In this document: positions 17,455 through 27,323 of the stretch, in pieces
Layout: each line of letters opens with the position of its first letter
Position numbering within the stretch: the first letter of the stretch is position 1
From: Moraxellaceae bacterium
GTDB taxonomy: Bacteria; Pseudomonadota; Gammaproteobacteria; Pseudomonadales; Moraxellaceae
Direction of reading: 5' to 3'
DNA length: 64,000 nt
NCBI GenBank assembly: GCA_029267635.1
Contig: JAJUIK010000001.1
Coordinates: 248,001 to 312,000 of the forward strand
The notes under the pieces: model-generated
The model's database searches: none
Told to the model about the DNA's origin: nothing
The model's input: the letters and a program-made list of their open reading frames with translations, nothing else
Program-made: the position numbers and the translations under genes

Positions 17455-18564
17455 TTAGGATGACTGAGCAACTACCTGTTGATAGAGCGCAAGTGTCTGA
17501 TCACACATCGCCTGCAAGCTAAACTGGCTGACAGGTGCCACCTGTTGTGGCTGTTGGATATGGTGTTGGAGAGCCTGCTGCAGTGCATTGAAATCATTTA
17601 CTTCAATTAAACCTTGCGGATACACCTGCGACAAAATTTCTGCCACACCGCCACGGTTCCAGCCGATCACCGGTGTACCGACGGAAAGCGCTTCAAGTGC
17701 AGTACGGCCAAAAGTTTCGGCCTGATTTGACAGAGACAGTACCACATCACTGAAAGCTAGCCATTCCCGAATATCGGGCCTGTGCCCGACAAAAGTGATT
17801 CGTTCTCTCAGGCCTTTGCTTTGAATCGTATTTTCTAATTCATCCAGATAAGCTGCTTTTTTGGGATCGGCCCCACCAACAACGATCGCGTTCAAATTTG
17901 GATAGGTGTGCTGCAATTGCTCCATCAGAGTAATCAGGGTTTCATGACCTTTTAAACGGGTGATACGTCCCGGCAGACAAATCAGGAACTTGTTTTCCAG
18001 TTCTGGAAAATCTTTTAAGGTTTGTTGTATCCATTGTGCTGAAGGCTGGTAGCCATGTGGAAAGGCTTTAGGATCAATGCCACGGTAAATCCGAACGATA
18101 TGCTCTTTGGGACAGGCCGGATAGTTGTCGTGAATGTAACGTACCACGCTATCGGAGACAGCAATGACTTTTTCCGCCTGGGTCATGATGGCACTGTAAC
18201 GGTTGACCGAATAAAAACCATGCACGGTACTGATCAGATGTGGCCGTTGTGCAGCCGGAATACCTTTCAGGGCAAAATGAGTCAGCCAGGCTGGTACACG
18301 CGAACGCACATGCACAATATCCGGTTGGTGCTGCTGGATCAGGCGGCGCAGTGGACCAATCTGCCATAAACTGGACAGTGATTTTTTATGAATTGGCAAG
18401 CTGAGGTGGGTCGAGCCTTCAGCTTCTAGCTGCGCCACCATGCGGCCACCATTGGAAACGACAAGAGAAGTATGCCCTTGAGCGACCAGTACGTGGGCAA
18501 TTTCCAGCGTGCCACGTTCCACGCCACCACTATTCAGTTCCGGAAGAAGTTGCATCACTTTCAT
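17455..18564 (-). CDS. Glycosyltransferase, GT4 family (GT-B fold)
   Basis: 369 residues. N-terminal acceptor domain starts MKVMQLLPELNSGGVERG with the glycine-rich loop of GT-B enzymes. The C-terminal domain has GRITRLKGHETLI (about residue 200) and the EX7E-type segment AETFGRTALEALSVGTPVIGWNRGG near 285-310, which binds the nucleotide sugar. Probably a cytoplasmic enzyme of lipooligosaccharide or other envelope glycan synthesis. It begins 17 bases after the lipid A-type acyltransferase gene, which supports an envelope role. ATG at 18564 preferred over a TTG at 18579. Confidence 0.85.
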   Translation of the reverse strand: MKVMQLLPELNSGGVERGTLEIAHVLVAQGHTSLVVSNGGRMVAQLEAEGSTHLSLPIHKKSLSSLWQIGPLRRLIQQHQPDIVHVRSRVPAWLTHFALKGIPAAQRPHLISTVHGFYSVNRYSAIMTQAEKVIAVSDSVVRYIHDNYPACPKEHIVRIYRGIDPKAFPHGYQPSAQWIQQTLKDFPELENKFLICLPGRITRLKGHETLITLMEQLQHTYPNLNAIVVGGADPKKAAYLDELENTIQSKGLRERITFVGHRPDIREWLAFSDVVLSLSNQAETFGRTALEALSVGTPVIGWNRGGVAEILSQVYPQGLIEVNDFNALQQALQHHIQQPQQVAPVSQFSLQAMCDQTLALYQQVVAQSS

Positions 18565-18581
18565 GGACAGCGCTCTCAATG

Positions 18582-19520
18582 TTAATAAATTTTATTGTAG
18601 CCTTCAGGGCGGGTTTTAAAGCGGCGGTGGAACCACATATATTGTGTCGGGGCGATACGTAGCTGGCGTTCAATAATCTGATTGACGCGGGTGGCATCGG
18701 CGACTTCATCTTCGCTTGGCAGATTGTCAACCGCAGGTTCAATCAGGATATGATAACGCGGATCCTTGATGTCACCCTGACGATAAAAATACAGAGGCAC
18801 TGCCACAGCTTTGGAAATTTTCAACAAACGGCGATGTGCCGTAACGGTTGCAGCCGGGATGCCAAAAAACGGAGCCATGACGCCCTGTTTCAGACCGTAG
18901 TCCTGATCCGGGCTGTACCAGATGGCACGACCATTTTTTAGATGGCGGATCAGGCCACGCATATCATCATGGTCAATCTGGTGGGTATAAATCGTGGCAC
19001 GACAACGGTAAATAAGCATGTCGAGCAGCGGATTGTTTTGCGGACGATAGACTACATCCGGATCAAAATATTGGCTACACAGATAACCGCCGGCATCCAG
19101 CAGGGTACTGTGTGTGCCTAACAGCAGTACACCTTTGCCCTGAGCCTGTGCATCGGTTATGTGCTGCAAACCTTCAATACTGATGCGGCCCTGAAACCAT
19201 TTTGGCGTGTACCAGGCATTCAGAGTTTCAAACACGCCGAGCATCATGTCGATAAACACCTGTTTGGCATTTTCTTCACGCTGTTCGGATGTCCATTCTG
19301 GGAAGCAGACTTCCAGATTACGCAATGTGGTTTTTCGGCGCGACTTCAAACGTTTAAAGGCAACTTCACCTAAAAACTGTGCCAAACGGTATTGAATGGC
19401 CCAAGGTAAAATCGCCAGCATCATCAGCAATAGGATCGCAATCCAGATGCCCCAGTACTGGGGTAACAGAAAGGCCCATTGAAATTCACCTGGGGTGTAA
19501 TCTTGATGATGTTTGCTCAT
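18582..19520 (-). CDS. LpxL/LpxM-family lipid A acyltransferase
   Basis: 312 residues. One transmembrane helix (about 22-44), then the acyltransferase domain with the HX4D catalytic motif in GTHSTLLDAGG near residue 130, the YRPQNNPLLD segment and PDQDYGLKQG near 200. Late acyltransferases of this family add a secondary acyl chain to lipid A at the inner face of the cytoplasmic membrane. I cannot tell LpxL from LpxM, or the acyl length, from sequence alone. Start is the ATG giving MSKHHQDYTPGEFQ, with AAAGG upstream. Downstream of uup, upstream of the glycosyltransferase. Confidence 0.88.
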   Translation of the reverse strand: MSKHHQDYTPGEFQWAFLLPQYWGIWIAILLLMMLAILPWAIQYRLAQFLGEVAFKRLKSRRKTTLRNLEVCFPEWTSEQREENAKQVFIDMMLGVFETLNAWYTPKWFQGRISIEGLQHITDAQAQGKGVLLLGTHSTLLDAGGYLCSQYFDPDVVYRPQNNPLLDMLIYRCRATIYTHQIDHDDMRGLIRHLKNGRAIWYSPDQDYGLKQGVMAPFFGIPAATVTAHRRLLKISKAVAVPLYFYRQGDIKDPRYHILIEPAVDNLPSEDEVADATRVNQIIERQLRIAPTQYMWFHRRFKTRPEGYNKIY

Positions 19521-19632
19521 AAACCTTTCACAATTCAGGATAGCGTCAACGTGCCGGCAGTGTAGCACGAACCTGTTTTGAAAATAAAAAAGACATCCAC
19601 AAGCCTAGTTGCAGATGCCTGATCAGCAAAAC

Positions 19633-21549
19633 TTAATTGCCTTGCGAGAGAGCTTCGAGTTCGGTCCAGCGATCCAGTTTTTCCAGCAGTAACTCGTCAA
19701 TTTCTGCTAGACGCTCACTGGCTTTGGTTGCAGCAGCGGCATCCTGCACAAACCATGAACCATCAGCCAGTTTTGCATTTAATTCCGCTTGTTCGCTTTC
19801 CAGAGCCTCAATTTCAGCCGGTAACTGATCTAACTCGCGTTGGTCTTTATAGCTGAGTTTGACCTTTTTCGCAGGAGCCGCCATCGGTGCACTGGCTGCA
19901 GCCGCTTCGGCTTTTGCCTGCGCCTTTTTCACATCACTTTTTTGATCCACGACTTTCTGGTCTGGACGCTGCAACAAATAATCCTGATAACCGCCAACAT
20001 ATTCGTCGATATTGCCTTTGCCATCAAATACCCAGGTCGAGGTGACCACATTGTCCATAAAGGCACGGTCATGGCTGATCAGCAGTAAAGTGCCTTTGTA
20101 TTCAGCCAGCATGTCTTCGAGCAATTCAAGGGTGACCATGTCCAGATCATTGGTCGGTTCGTCCATCACGATCAGGTTAGAGGGTTTGAGCAATAATTTT
20201 GCCAATAGAATGCGGTTACGTTCACCACCGGACAAGGCTTTCACTGGGGTACGGGCACGTTCTGGTGAGAACAGGAAATCCTGCAAGTAACTGAAAATAT
20301 GGCGGCGCTGACCATTCACATCGACAAAGTCACTGCCTTCACTGACGTTGGCAGCCACTGATTTTTCCAGGTCCAGCTGGTTGCGCAGCTGGTCAAAGTA
20401 AGCAATTTCCAGCTGGGTACCGGTTTTCACTGAACCGCCATGTTCGATTTCACCGAGAATGGCTTTGATGAGCGTGGTTTTACCCACACCATTGTCACCG
20501 ACCAGGCCGATGCGGTCACCACGCAGCACCAGTGCAGAGAAATCTTTGATAATCGGATAGCCATCATATTCAATGCGTAAATGTTCAATATCAAACACCA
20601 GTTTGCCGGAGCGGTTGGCTTCCTGTGTGGCCATGTTAACTTTGCCTTGCTGAAAACGGCGTGCTTTGGACTCTTCGCGTAAGGCTTTCAAGGCACGGAC
20701 ACGACCCTCATTACGGGTACGGCGCGCCTTGATTCCTTGGCGAATCCAGGCTTCTTCTTCCGCCAGTTTTTTATCAAACAGCGCGTTCTGTTTTTCTTCG
20801 GCTTCCAGCTGCTGCGCTTTGAGTTCTAAATAGCGTGAATAGTTGCCTTCAAAACTGCGCAACTGGCCACGATCCAGTTCGACAATACGCGTTGCCAGAC
20901 GATCCACAAAAGAACGGTCATGCGAGATAAATAGTAGGGTGAGGTTGTTTTGATCGAGCAGGAATTTTTCCAGCCATTCGATACTTTCCACATCCAGATG
21001 GTTGGTTGGTTCGTCCAGTAATAGCACATCAGGCTGGGTCAACAAGGCACGCGCCAACAGCACGCGACGTTTACGACCACCGGACAAATCCGCCAGATCG
21101 GCATCCGGGTCCAGTCCCATTTTGCCTAAAATAGTGTTGACTTTGTTTTCCAGTGACCAGCCATCCAGCTGATCCATTTCATGCTGTAAATGTCCCATGC
21201 GGTCACAGGCATCGAGATCACCGAGTACACAGGCTTCGCTGGCTTCATGATACTGTTTCAACACCCGTGCAGCTTCGCCAGCCCCTTCAGCGACAATGTC
21301 AGCCACTTTGCCGCTGTCCATCGGCACGTCTTGCGCCAGCATGGAAATGGTAATGCCATTTTGAATGGAAACTTCGCCACGATCCGGCTGAAGGCTTCCC
21401 TCAATGAGTTTAAGTAAAGTAGACTTACCTTCACCATTACGGCCGATTAAACACACTCGTTCGCCACGTTCCAAGTTAAAGTTCGCGCCGTCGAGGAGGG
21501 CAGGTCCACCAAACGCAAGTTGGACATCCCTTAAAGTAATATAGGCCAT
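19633..21549 (-). CDS. uup: ABC-F ATPase Uup
   Basis: 638 residues, two ABC domains and no membrane segment. Walker A motifs GRNGEGKST (near 36) and GDNGVGKTT (near 350), signature motifs LSGGRKRR and LSGGERNR, and Walker B LLLDEPTNHLD and LIVMDEPTNDLD. A linker rich in charged residues (about 245-310) and a C-terminal coiled-coil domain (about 565-635) mark Uup rather than EttA or YbiT. Uup is linked to ribosome function and to tolerance of replication/recombination intermediates and transposon excision. Confidence 0.93.
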   Translation of the reverse strand: MAYITLRDVQLAFGGPALLDGANFNLERGERVCLIGRNGEGKSTLLKLIEGSLQPDRGEVSIQNGITISMLAQDVPMDSGKVADIVAEGAGEAARVLKQYHEASEACVLGDLDACDRMGHLQHEMDQLDGWSLENKVNTILGKMGLDPDADLADLSGGRKRRVLLARALLTQPDVLLLDEPTNHLDVESIEWLEKFLLDQNNLTLLFISHDRSFVDRLATRIVELDRGQLRSFEGNYSRYLELKAQQLEAEEKQNALFDKKLAEEEAWIRQGIKARRTRNEGRVRALKALREESKARRFQQGKVNMATQEANRSGKLVFDIEHLRIEYDGYPIIKDFSALVLRGDRIGLVGDNGVGKTTLIKAILGEIEHGGSVKTGTQLEIAYFDQLRNQLDLEKSVAANVSEGSDFVDVNGQRRHIFSYLQDFLFSPERARTPVKALSGGERNRILLAKLLLKPSNLIVMDEPTNDLDMVTLELLEDMLAEYKGTLLLISHDRAFMDNVVTSTWVFDGKGNIDEYVGGYQDYLLQRPDQKVVDQKSDVKKAQAKAEAAAASAPMAAPAKKVKLSYKDQRELDQLPAEIEALESEQAELNAKLADGSWFVQDAAAATKASERLAEIDELLLEKLDRWTELEALSQGN

Positions 21550-21583
21550 AGTGTTCCTTAAAATCCCAGATGAGAAGTGTTAA

Positions 21584-21832
21584 ATGACAAAGCAAGCAGC
21601 TAACTTCGATGATCAAGCGTCATTTTCCGCACCCATAGAAGATTTGCAAGTGCGAATTGCATTTTTGGATGATTTAGTCGAGCAGCTGAATCAGCAGTTG
21701 GCTTTGCAGACATTGGAACTTGCTGATTTAAAAAAACAAATGCAGTTGCTGTATGCACGTGTCGAAGCCGCTGACTTATCAGAAGGCATTGCACCATTTG
21801 ACCCGATGACCAACAAGCCACCGCATTATTAA
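21584..21832 (+). CDS. slyX: SlyX-family protein
   Basis: 82 residues. A coiled coil (IEDLQVRIAFLDDLVEQLNQQL..., residues 17-60) and the C-terminal PPHY are the marks of SlyX, a small protein of unknown function. Divergent from uup, with only 34 bases between the starts, so the promoters must overlap. Confidence 0.85.
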   Translation: MTKQAANFDDQASFSAPIEDLQVRIAFLDDLVEQLNQQLALQTLELADLKKQMQLLYARVEAADLSEGIAPFDPMTNKPPHY

Positions 21833-21905
21833 TTTTATTTGACCTTTCGGATGTGAAACGCTGTAATGCGTCTACTTTTTGAGATGTCGATTTTTTATAC
21901 CTCCC

Positions 21906-22931
21906 ATGAATAAAGTTGTCCTGCTTGATCTTGAACAAAATCCACCGACGGCCGATCTATTCCGCGAGTTGCTCCGGCATTATCCGATGGTGTATCTGTT
22001 CAACTGTCAGGGCAGATTTGAATATGCACTGGACGATCTCACTGAATTTTCCAGTTGGCTCAGCAGTGGTCAGATTGTGGTGCTGGACGTACCAAAAACT
22101 GCACATAAGGAATATGAATACGCGGTATTAGTCGGGCAATTGCTGGCTTTGTTGGAGTCTGATACCCGGATTGAAGTGATTTCCGTCATCCCGAGTATTG
22201 ATATGCTGATGCAATTGCTGGAGGCAGCTGGACTCTTTGCTTCCTTGATTTTGTTAGAAAAAGAATCCCCTGTTGCCCAAACTAAAAGTAAATATCAGCT
22301 ACCGAGTGCCAAGGCGTTTCAGGACAAACCTGCTTTGCAGCTGGTCAAAAAATATTGTGATGCTTTGGGAAAAATGGCCGGAAAACCGGCCACGCTGGAG
22401 GGCTTGAAAAACTCGCTGAGTAATATTTTGCAGGTCATGCCGGACAAAGCCCAGCAACTGGTCGGGATGCTGATTAATCTGAAAATTGTCAAACGCTATG
22501 ATGAGCAGGTGAGCTATCGTAAAAAGGTATTAAAGCAATGGTTGCAATTCAAATTGGATGATGTGTTACAAGAGGTTCCGCAAGATGCGGTAGCAAATGC
22601 GGCTTCAGCAGTGGTGACAGAAAAAGAGATTCCCCAGCACCGTTCCCTTCAGGACTTATTGCAACAACAGCGTGATACAACAGCTCAAGATCTGCTTAAA
22701 AAATCACCGCAAGATTTCGCCAAGATTGATGAACTGCAATGGGAAATGGTGCAGCAACTTGGGCGGCTCAAGTCAGAAAAACCTAAAGATATTTTTGAGT
22801 TACGCGATTTGCTGGAAAAAATCTACCCGCAAGCGGACATTAAACGTCTACTTAAAGAACTACTGGAAAAAGGCTATATTTACTGGAATGGTCATGAAGT
22901 TTTATATAGTCACGAGTTGCTGTTGCAGTAA
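21906..22931 (+). CDS. PIN/NYN-like protein with two winged-helix-like modules
   Basis: 341 residues, not assigned with certainty. The first about 125 residues (MNKVVLLDLEQNPP..., YEYAVLVGQLLAL, IEVISVIPSIDML) look like a PIN/NYN-type nuclease fold of the kind with VLLDLENxPP at the start, but the acidic residues expected in the later motifs (LDF and SKDxGFD in related proteins) read YEY and SVIPSID, so catalysis may be lost. Then come two similar segments of helix-helix-strand character: residues about 155-215 (ALGKMAGKPATLEGLKN...QVSY) and 285-337 (QLGRLKSEKPKDIFELRD...EVLY). They resemble the winged-helix C-termini of PIN-like proteins. An RNA-binding role is a guess. Start at MNKVV; slyX lies 73 bases upstream. 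Confidence 0.6.
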   Translation: MNKVVLLDLEQNPPTADLFRELLRHYPMVYLFNCQGRFEYALDDLTEFSSWLSSGQIVVLDVPKTAHKEYEYAVLVGQLLALLESDTRIEVISVIPSIDMLMQLLEAAGLFASLILLEKESPVAQTKSKYQLPSAKAFQDKPALQLVKKYCDALGKMAGKPATLEGLKNSLSNILQVMPDKAQQLVGMLINLKIVKRYDEQVSYRKKVLKQWLQFKLDDVLQEVPQDAVANAASAVVTEKEIPQHRSLQDLLQQQRDTTAQDLLKKSPQDFAKIDELQWEMVQQLGRLKSEKPKDIFELRDLLEKIYPQADIKRLLKELLEKGYIYWNGHEVLYSHELLLQ

Positions 22932-23214
22932 AGCAAACTAAAGCGAATAACTGTTAAAAACTGAATACAGGCTTAGGTTTAATGTTCCCCGCATGTTTTC
23001 ATGAGTTGATATTTTAATCTAAAAACAGTGACAGAATTGCTGTGCTTTGTGTTCGGTGAAAATACACTGATCTATTTATAAAAATAAATGAATACAGATA
23101 ATTAAATACAAAACTGTTTACAGTCCCGAACTTATGGGAAGCTAATTTGATCAGCGAAGCTTGCGTTTTCTATTGAGCTTGTGCAACTCTAATAAAGGAA
23201 TAAAAAGGTGAGCT
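22932..23214. other. Intergenic region upstream of the topA unit, no gene seen
   Basis: AT-rich, no ORF with support, no strong hairpin with a T run. It must hold the promoter of the membrane protein gene and topA; I could not pick a convincing -35/-10 pair. AAAGGA and AAAAGG before 23215 serve as the ribosome site. Confidence 0.4.
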
Positions 23215-23664
23215 ATGGAAAACACTGGAATTTGGGTCGCAGTTGTCATTATCGTTTTTGTGCTGGGTTCTATTTTTGGTCTGCGCGTCAGTCCACGTGA
23301 AAAAGCCCTCGGAATCATGCGCGATAAAGCCAGAAAGATGGGCCTGCATCCGCGTCTGGTAGCCGCGCCGGAGTGGACCAAAGTCCCGATGGCCTCAGAG
23401 AGTCGTGCCAGCATGGTGGCTTATTATAGTGTGCTGATTCCAGATGCTCGCCTTCCTTTAATGCGTGCCCGGGTGGAAGACCAGAAGCTCAAGGTTATTC
23501 AAGGTAATGACAAATTGAATGATTCGCCCATTGCATTAAAAGGGATTTATGCTATTGATATGCAGGCAAACTGTGTCGGTCTGTACTGGGATGAAGAAGC
23601 TGATTTGAGAGCAACTCAACTGGAAGATATCAAGACCTTTTTACATAGTTTGGCTCAAGCCTAA
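23215..23664 (+). CDS. Hypothetical membrane-anchored protein upstream of topA
   Basis: 149 residues. A single N-terminal transmembrane helix (IWVAVVIIVFVLGSIFGL, residues 6-23) is followed by a basic segment (SPREKALGIMRDKARKMGLHPRLV) and a soluble domain that should face the cytoplasm. No known motif; I recognise it only as a conserved-looking neighbour of topA. AAAAAGG before the ATG. Its stop is 33 bases before topA, so the pair is probably one transcript. Confidence 0.7.
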   Translation: MENTGIWVAVVIIVFVLGSIFGLRVSPREKALGIMRDKARKMGLHPRLVAAPEWTKVPMASESRASMVAYYSVLIPDARLPLMRARVEDQKLKVIQGNDKLNDSPIALKGIYAIDMQANCVGLYWDEEADLRATQLEDIKTFLHSLAQA

Positions 23665-23697
23665 TTTTTATATTATCAACAGGAATAACGGTTCATT

Positions 23698-26337
23698 ATG
23701 GCGAAGGCTCCTCGATCCACAACCCAAAGCACCACAGCAAAAACCTCTAGTGCTGCCAACAAGCGTGCCTTAGTGATTGTGGAGTCGCCTGCAAAAGCGA
23801 AAACCATCAATAAATATTTAGGTTCACAATATATTGTTAAATCGTCCGTGGGTCATGTACGGGACTTGCCAAGTGGTGGTGGCAAAAGCACAGAAAAAAA
23901 ACCAGCCACCCGGGCCAAACTGACTGAAGCAGAAAAAGCGCAAAAAGCCCAGCAGGCGCTGGTCAACCGTATGGGTGTCGACCCAGAGCATGGCTGGAAA
24001 GCCCAGTATGAGGTTTTACCCGGCAAGGAGCATGTGGTTGCCGAACTGAAAAAACTGGCCTCACAGGTTGATGAAATCTATCTCGCAACGGACTTGGACC
24101 GTGAAGGGGAGGCGATTGCCTGGCATTTAAAAGAAGTGATTGGCGGTGATGATTCTCGCTATCAGCGTGTGGTGTTTAACGAAATTACCAAAAATGCCAT
24201 TCAGGAAGCGTTTAAGCATCCGGCCCGTTTAGATACCAATAAAGTCAATGCACAACAGGCACGCCGTTTCCTCGACCGCGTGGTGGGCTTTATGATTTCC
24301 CCCTTGCTGTGGGAAAAAATTGCCCGTGGTTTATCGGCCGGTCGTGTGCAGTCCGTCGCGGTAAAACTGGTGGTCGAGCGCGAACGCGAAATTCGTGCCT
24401 TTATTCCTGAAGAATACTGGCAGGTCTTTGCAGATACACAGGCAGAAAAAGACCAGATCCGCCTTGAAGCGGTCAAGCAGGCCGGCAAGACCCTGAAACT
24501 GCAAAACAAGGCACAAACCGATGCTTTGTTGGCCGTGCTGAAAGATGCTGAATATAAAGTTGCACAGCGCGAAGATAAACCGACCAAGGTCAATCCAAGT
24601 GCGCCGTATATCACTTCGACCTTGCAACAGGCAGCGAGTACCCGTTTAGGCTTCTCGGTAAAGAAAACCATGATGCTGGCGCAGCGTCTGTATGAGGCTG
24701 GTTTTATCACCTATATGCGTACCGACTCGACGTTTCTGAGCGATGATGCGGTGAATATGGTACGTGGCTATATTGAACAGCAATATGGTGAAAAATACTT
24801 ACCTGCCAAGCCGAACCGTTATGGCAACAAAGCCGGCGCACAGGAAGCGCATGAAGCCATTCGTCCATCGAGCGTAGCCTTAACTGGCACTGATCTGGCT
24901 GGCGTGGAACGTGATGCGCAGCGTCTGTATGACTTGATCTGGCGCCAGTTTGTCGCCTGTCAGATGACCTCGGCAGAATATTTGTCCTCGACGATTTTAG
25001 TCGATGCCAATGGGGTGGAGCTAAAAGCCAAAGGCCGTACACTGGTGTTTGACGGTTTTACCAAAGTTCGCGGTGCCAATAAGTCTGATGATGATGTTTT
25101 GCTGCCTGCGGTGAAAGTCGGTGAAATTCTGAAACTGGAAAAACTGGATCCAAGCCAGCACTTTACTAAGCCACCGGCACGTTTTACCGAAGCTTCTTTG
25201 GTGAAAGAGCTGGAAAAACGTGGCATTGGCCGCCCATCTACCTATGCGGCGATTATCTCGACCATTCAGGATCGTGGCTATGTCAAGCTGGAAAACCGCC
25301 GCCTGTTTGCGGAAAAAATGGGTGAGATCGTTACCGATCGTCTAGATGAAAGTTTCAATAACCTGATGAATTATGCCTTTACCGCGGATCTTGAAGGCCA
25401 GCTGGACAAGGTGGCGACAGGGGAACGCAACTGGACGGAGTTGCTGGACAGCTTCTATGGTGATTTCAAGCAACGTCTGACCACGGCTCAGGGCGAACAC
25501 GGCATGCGCCGTAACCAGCCGATTGAAGTGCCGGAAGTCAAATGTCCGGAATGTGGCCGCCCGATGCAGATTCGTACCGGCACCACCGGTGTCTTCCTCG
25601 GCTGTTCAGGTTATAACCTGCCACCGAAAGAACGTTGTAAAGGTACGTTGAATCTCACCCCAGTTGAATCGCTGGCTATTCTGTCGGATGACGATGCCGC
25701 GGAAACTGCCGATCTGATGTCGAAAAAACGTTGTGCCAAATGCGGCACGGCGATGGACAGCTATGTGGTTGATGGCGGCCGTAAACTGCATATTTGCGGC
25801 AACAATCCGGACTGTGATGGTTCGGAAGTGGAAGAAGGCGAATTCAAAATCAAGGGCTATGATGGCCCGACCATTCCGTGTGATAAATGTGGCGGCGAGA
25901 TGCAGCTGAAAACTGGCCGTTTTGGTCCGTATTTTGCCTGCACCAGTTGTGACAACACGCGTAAGGTACTGAAAAATGGTCAGCCTGCACCACCGCGTGT
26001 CGATCCAATCAAGATGGAACATTTGCGTTCAACCAAGCATGATGACTACTTTGTCTTGCGTGATGGCGCTGCCGGCCTATTCCTGGCCGCCAGCAAATTC
26101 CCGAAAATCCGGGAAACCCGTGCGCCGAAAGTAGCTGAATTGCGTACTGTTGCGGATCAGCTGGATGCCAAATACCAGTTCCTGCTACAAGCCCCGGATG
26201 TCGATCCTGAAGGCAACCCGACTGTGGTGAAATTCAGCCGTAAGAACCAGTCACAATATATTGGTTCTGAAACGGCGGAAGGCAAACCGACCAAATGGTC
26301 GATCGTGTTTCAAGATGGGAAATGGGCAGAGGCCTAA
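23698..26337 (+). CDS. topA: DNA topoisomerase I (type IA)
   Basis: 879 residues. Relaxes negative supercoils through a transient 5'-phosphotyrosine. The Toprim domain starts with [17 protein letters not shown] (about 25) and contains [17 protein letters not shown] (about 128). The catalytic tyrosine is in [12 protein letters not shown] (about residue 338), and [16 protein letters not shown] lies near 510. The C-terminal part has zinc-finger-like Cys clusters ([24 protein letters not shown]) and a basic end. The N-terminus has a 25-residue Ser/Thr/Lys-rich extension ([15 protein letters not shown]). Confidence 0.97.
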   Translation: MAKAPRSTTQSTTAKTSSAANKRALVIVESPAKAKTINKYLGSQYIVKSSVGHVRDLPSGGGKSTEKKPATRAKLTEAEKAQKAQQALVNRMGVDPEHGWKAQYEVLPGKEHVVAELKKLASQVDEIYLATDLDREGEAIAWHLKEVIGGDDSRYQRVVFNEITKNAIQEAFKHPARLDTNKVNAQQARRFLDRVVGFMISPLLWEKIARGLSAGRVQSVAVKLVVEREREIRAFIPEEYWQVFADTQAEKDQIRLEAVKQAGKTLKLQNKAQTDALLAVLKDAEYKVAQREDKPTKVNPSAPYITSTLQQAASTRLGFSVKKTMMLAQRLYEAGFITYMRTDSTFLSDDAVNMVRGYIEQQYGEKYLPAKPNRYGNKAGAQEAHEAIRPSSVALTGTDLAGVERDAQRLYDLIWRQFVACQMTSAEYLSSTILVDANGVELKAKGRTLVFDGFTKVRGANKSDDDVLLPAVKVGEILKLEKLDPSQHFTKPPARFTEASLVKELEKRGIGRPSTYAAIISTIQDRGYVKLENRRLFAEKMGEIVTDRLDESFNNLMNYAFTADLEGQLDKVATGERNWTELLDSFYGDFKQRLTTAQGEHGMRRNQPIEVPEVKCPECGRPMQIRTGTTGVFLGCSGYNLPPKERCKGTLNLTPVESLAILSDDDAAETADLMSKKRCAKCGTAMDSYVVDGGRKLHICGNNPDCDGSEVEEGEFKIKGYDGPTIPCDKCGGEMQLKTGRFGPYFACTSCDNTRKVLKNGQPAPPRVDPIKMEHLRSTKHDDYFVLRDGAAGLFLAASKFPKIRETRAPKVAELRTVADQLDAKYQFLLQAPDVDPEGNPTVVKFSRKNQSQYIGSETAEGKPTKWSIVFQDGKWAEA

Positions 26338-26352
26338 GTTCCCGACCAAATA

Positions 26353-26385
26353 ACAAAAATGCTAGCTTGACTAGCATTTTTTATT
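26353..26385 (+). terminator. topA terminator
   Basis: AAAATGCTAG and CTAGCATTTT arms around a CTTGA loop, 15 bases after the topA stop and followed by T residues. Confidence 0.85.
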
Positions 26386-26428
26386 GGGTGTCAGAACTCC
26401 CGATAAAATTTAAGAGGGGGGAATACTA

Positions 26429-27187
26429 ATGTGGAAAAAAATAAGGATTTTGTGTCTATTGCTGGTGTTGCTAGTGGTCGCGGTGAACGCCTATCGTGAC
26501 CAGAATCAGGACTGGTCACGACCGGTGATGGTGCTATTGCATCCGGTCAATGCCGATGGGCAAGCCGCGACCCAGCGCTATATTCAACAGCTTTCCATGC
26601 AGCAGTTGCAGGATGCCCAGCAGTATCTGCAGGCTGCAGCAGCACAGTATCGTGGGCAGCCGGTGTATTTTTATTTTCAGTTGGGACGTGAAATTAAACA
26701 GTTACCCCCCAAAGTGCCAGAACAAGGTTCGATGCTGGATATCATGTTATGGAGTTTGAAATTCCGTTACTATGCCTGGCAACAGAGTGAATCGAGCGAT
26801 GGAGCGCCGAGTGTGCGTCTGTATCTGAACTATTATGATCCTCAATCTGTTCATGTTCTAAAGCATTCTACAGCACTGGAAAAAGGCCGCATTGGTTCGG
26901 TCAATTTGTTTGCCTCGAATAAACAGTCTGAGCAGAACAAGATTGTACTGGTTCATGAGCTCTTACATGCCTTTGGTGCCAGTGACAAATATGATTTAAA
27001 CAGCGGACAGCCGCTTTATCCACAAGGCTATGCTGAACCAGAAAAACAGCCGCTTTATCCCCAGCAGTATGCCGAGATTATGGCCGGACATATCGCCTTG
27101 TCCGCAAATAAAAGCAAAATGGCGGAAAATCTGGCGCAAACACGCCTGAATATCGCCACCGCAATTGAAATTGGCTGGAAAAAATAA
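26429..27187 (+). CDS. Membrane-anchored putative zinc metalloprotease (HExxH)
   Basis: 252 residues. N-terminal signal anchor (IRILCLLLVLLVVAVNA, residues 5-21), so most of the protein should lie in the periplasm. VLVHELLHAFGASDKYD near residue 172-188 is an HExxHxxG zinc motif with the DKY continuation seen in several metallopeptidase-like families. A repeated QPLYP segment follows (two copies, about 193 and 208). The substrate is unknown. GGGGGGAA-type ribosome site upstream. It stands between topA and the hdeD-like gene. Confidence 0.75.
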   Translation: MWKKIRILCLLLVLLVVAVNAYRDQNQDWSRPVMVLLHPVNADGQAATQRYIQQLSMQQLQDAQQYLQAAAAQYRGQPVYFYFQLGREIKQLPPKVPEQGSMLDIMLWSLKFRYYAWQQSESSDGAPSVRLYLNYYDPQSVHVLKHSTALEKGRIGSVNLFASNKQSEQNKIVLVHELLHAFGASDKYDLNSGQPLYPQGYAEPEKQPLYPQQYAEIMAGHIALSANKSKMAENLAQTRLNIATAIEIGWKK

Positions 27188-27193
27188 ACCGAG

Positions 27194-27221
27194 TTGTGGA
27201 TAACATTTTGTTTATCCACAA
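27194..27221. repeat. Inverted pair of consensus DnaA boxes
   Basis: TTGTGGATAA (27194-27203) and TTATCCACAA (27212-27221) form a perfect 10-bp inverted repeat with an 8-base spacer. Each arm contains TTATCCACA, the consensus DnaA box. It begins 7 bases after the metalloprotease stop. It could also fold as a hairpin, but no T run follows, so a terminator is less likely. Confidence 0.6.
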
Positions 27222-27323
27222 AGGATCCCTGTTTTGCAATAAATCGATGCATCTTGCCGCTGGACAAGTCCTCAGCTGGGCAGAACAATCAAAAAATAAC
27301 AAAAGAATCAGGGTGAGCAGGCG

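Noticed and set aside
24201..24710. 169-codon open frame antisense to topA
   Set aside because: Fully within the topA coding region, Ser/Cys-rich translation with no domain pattern.
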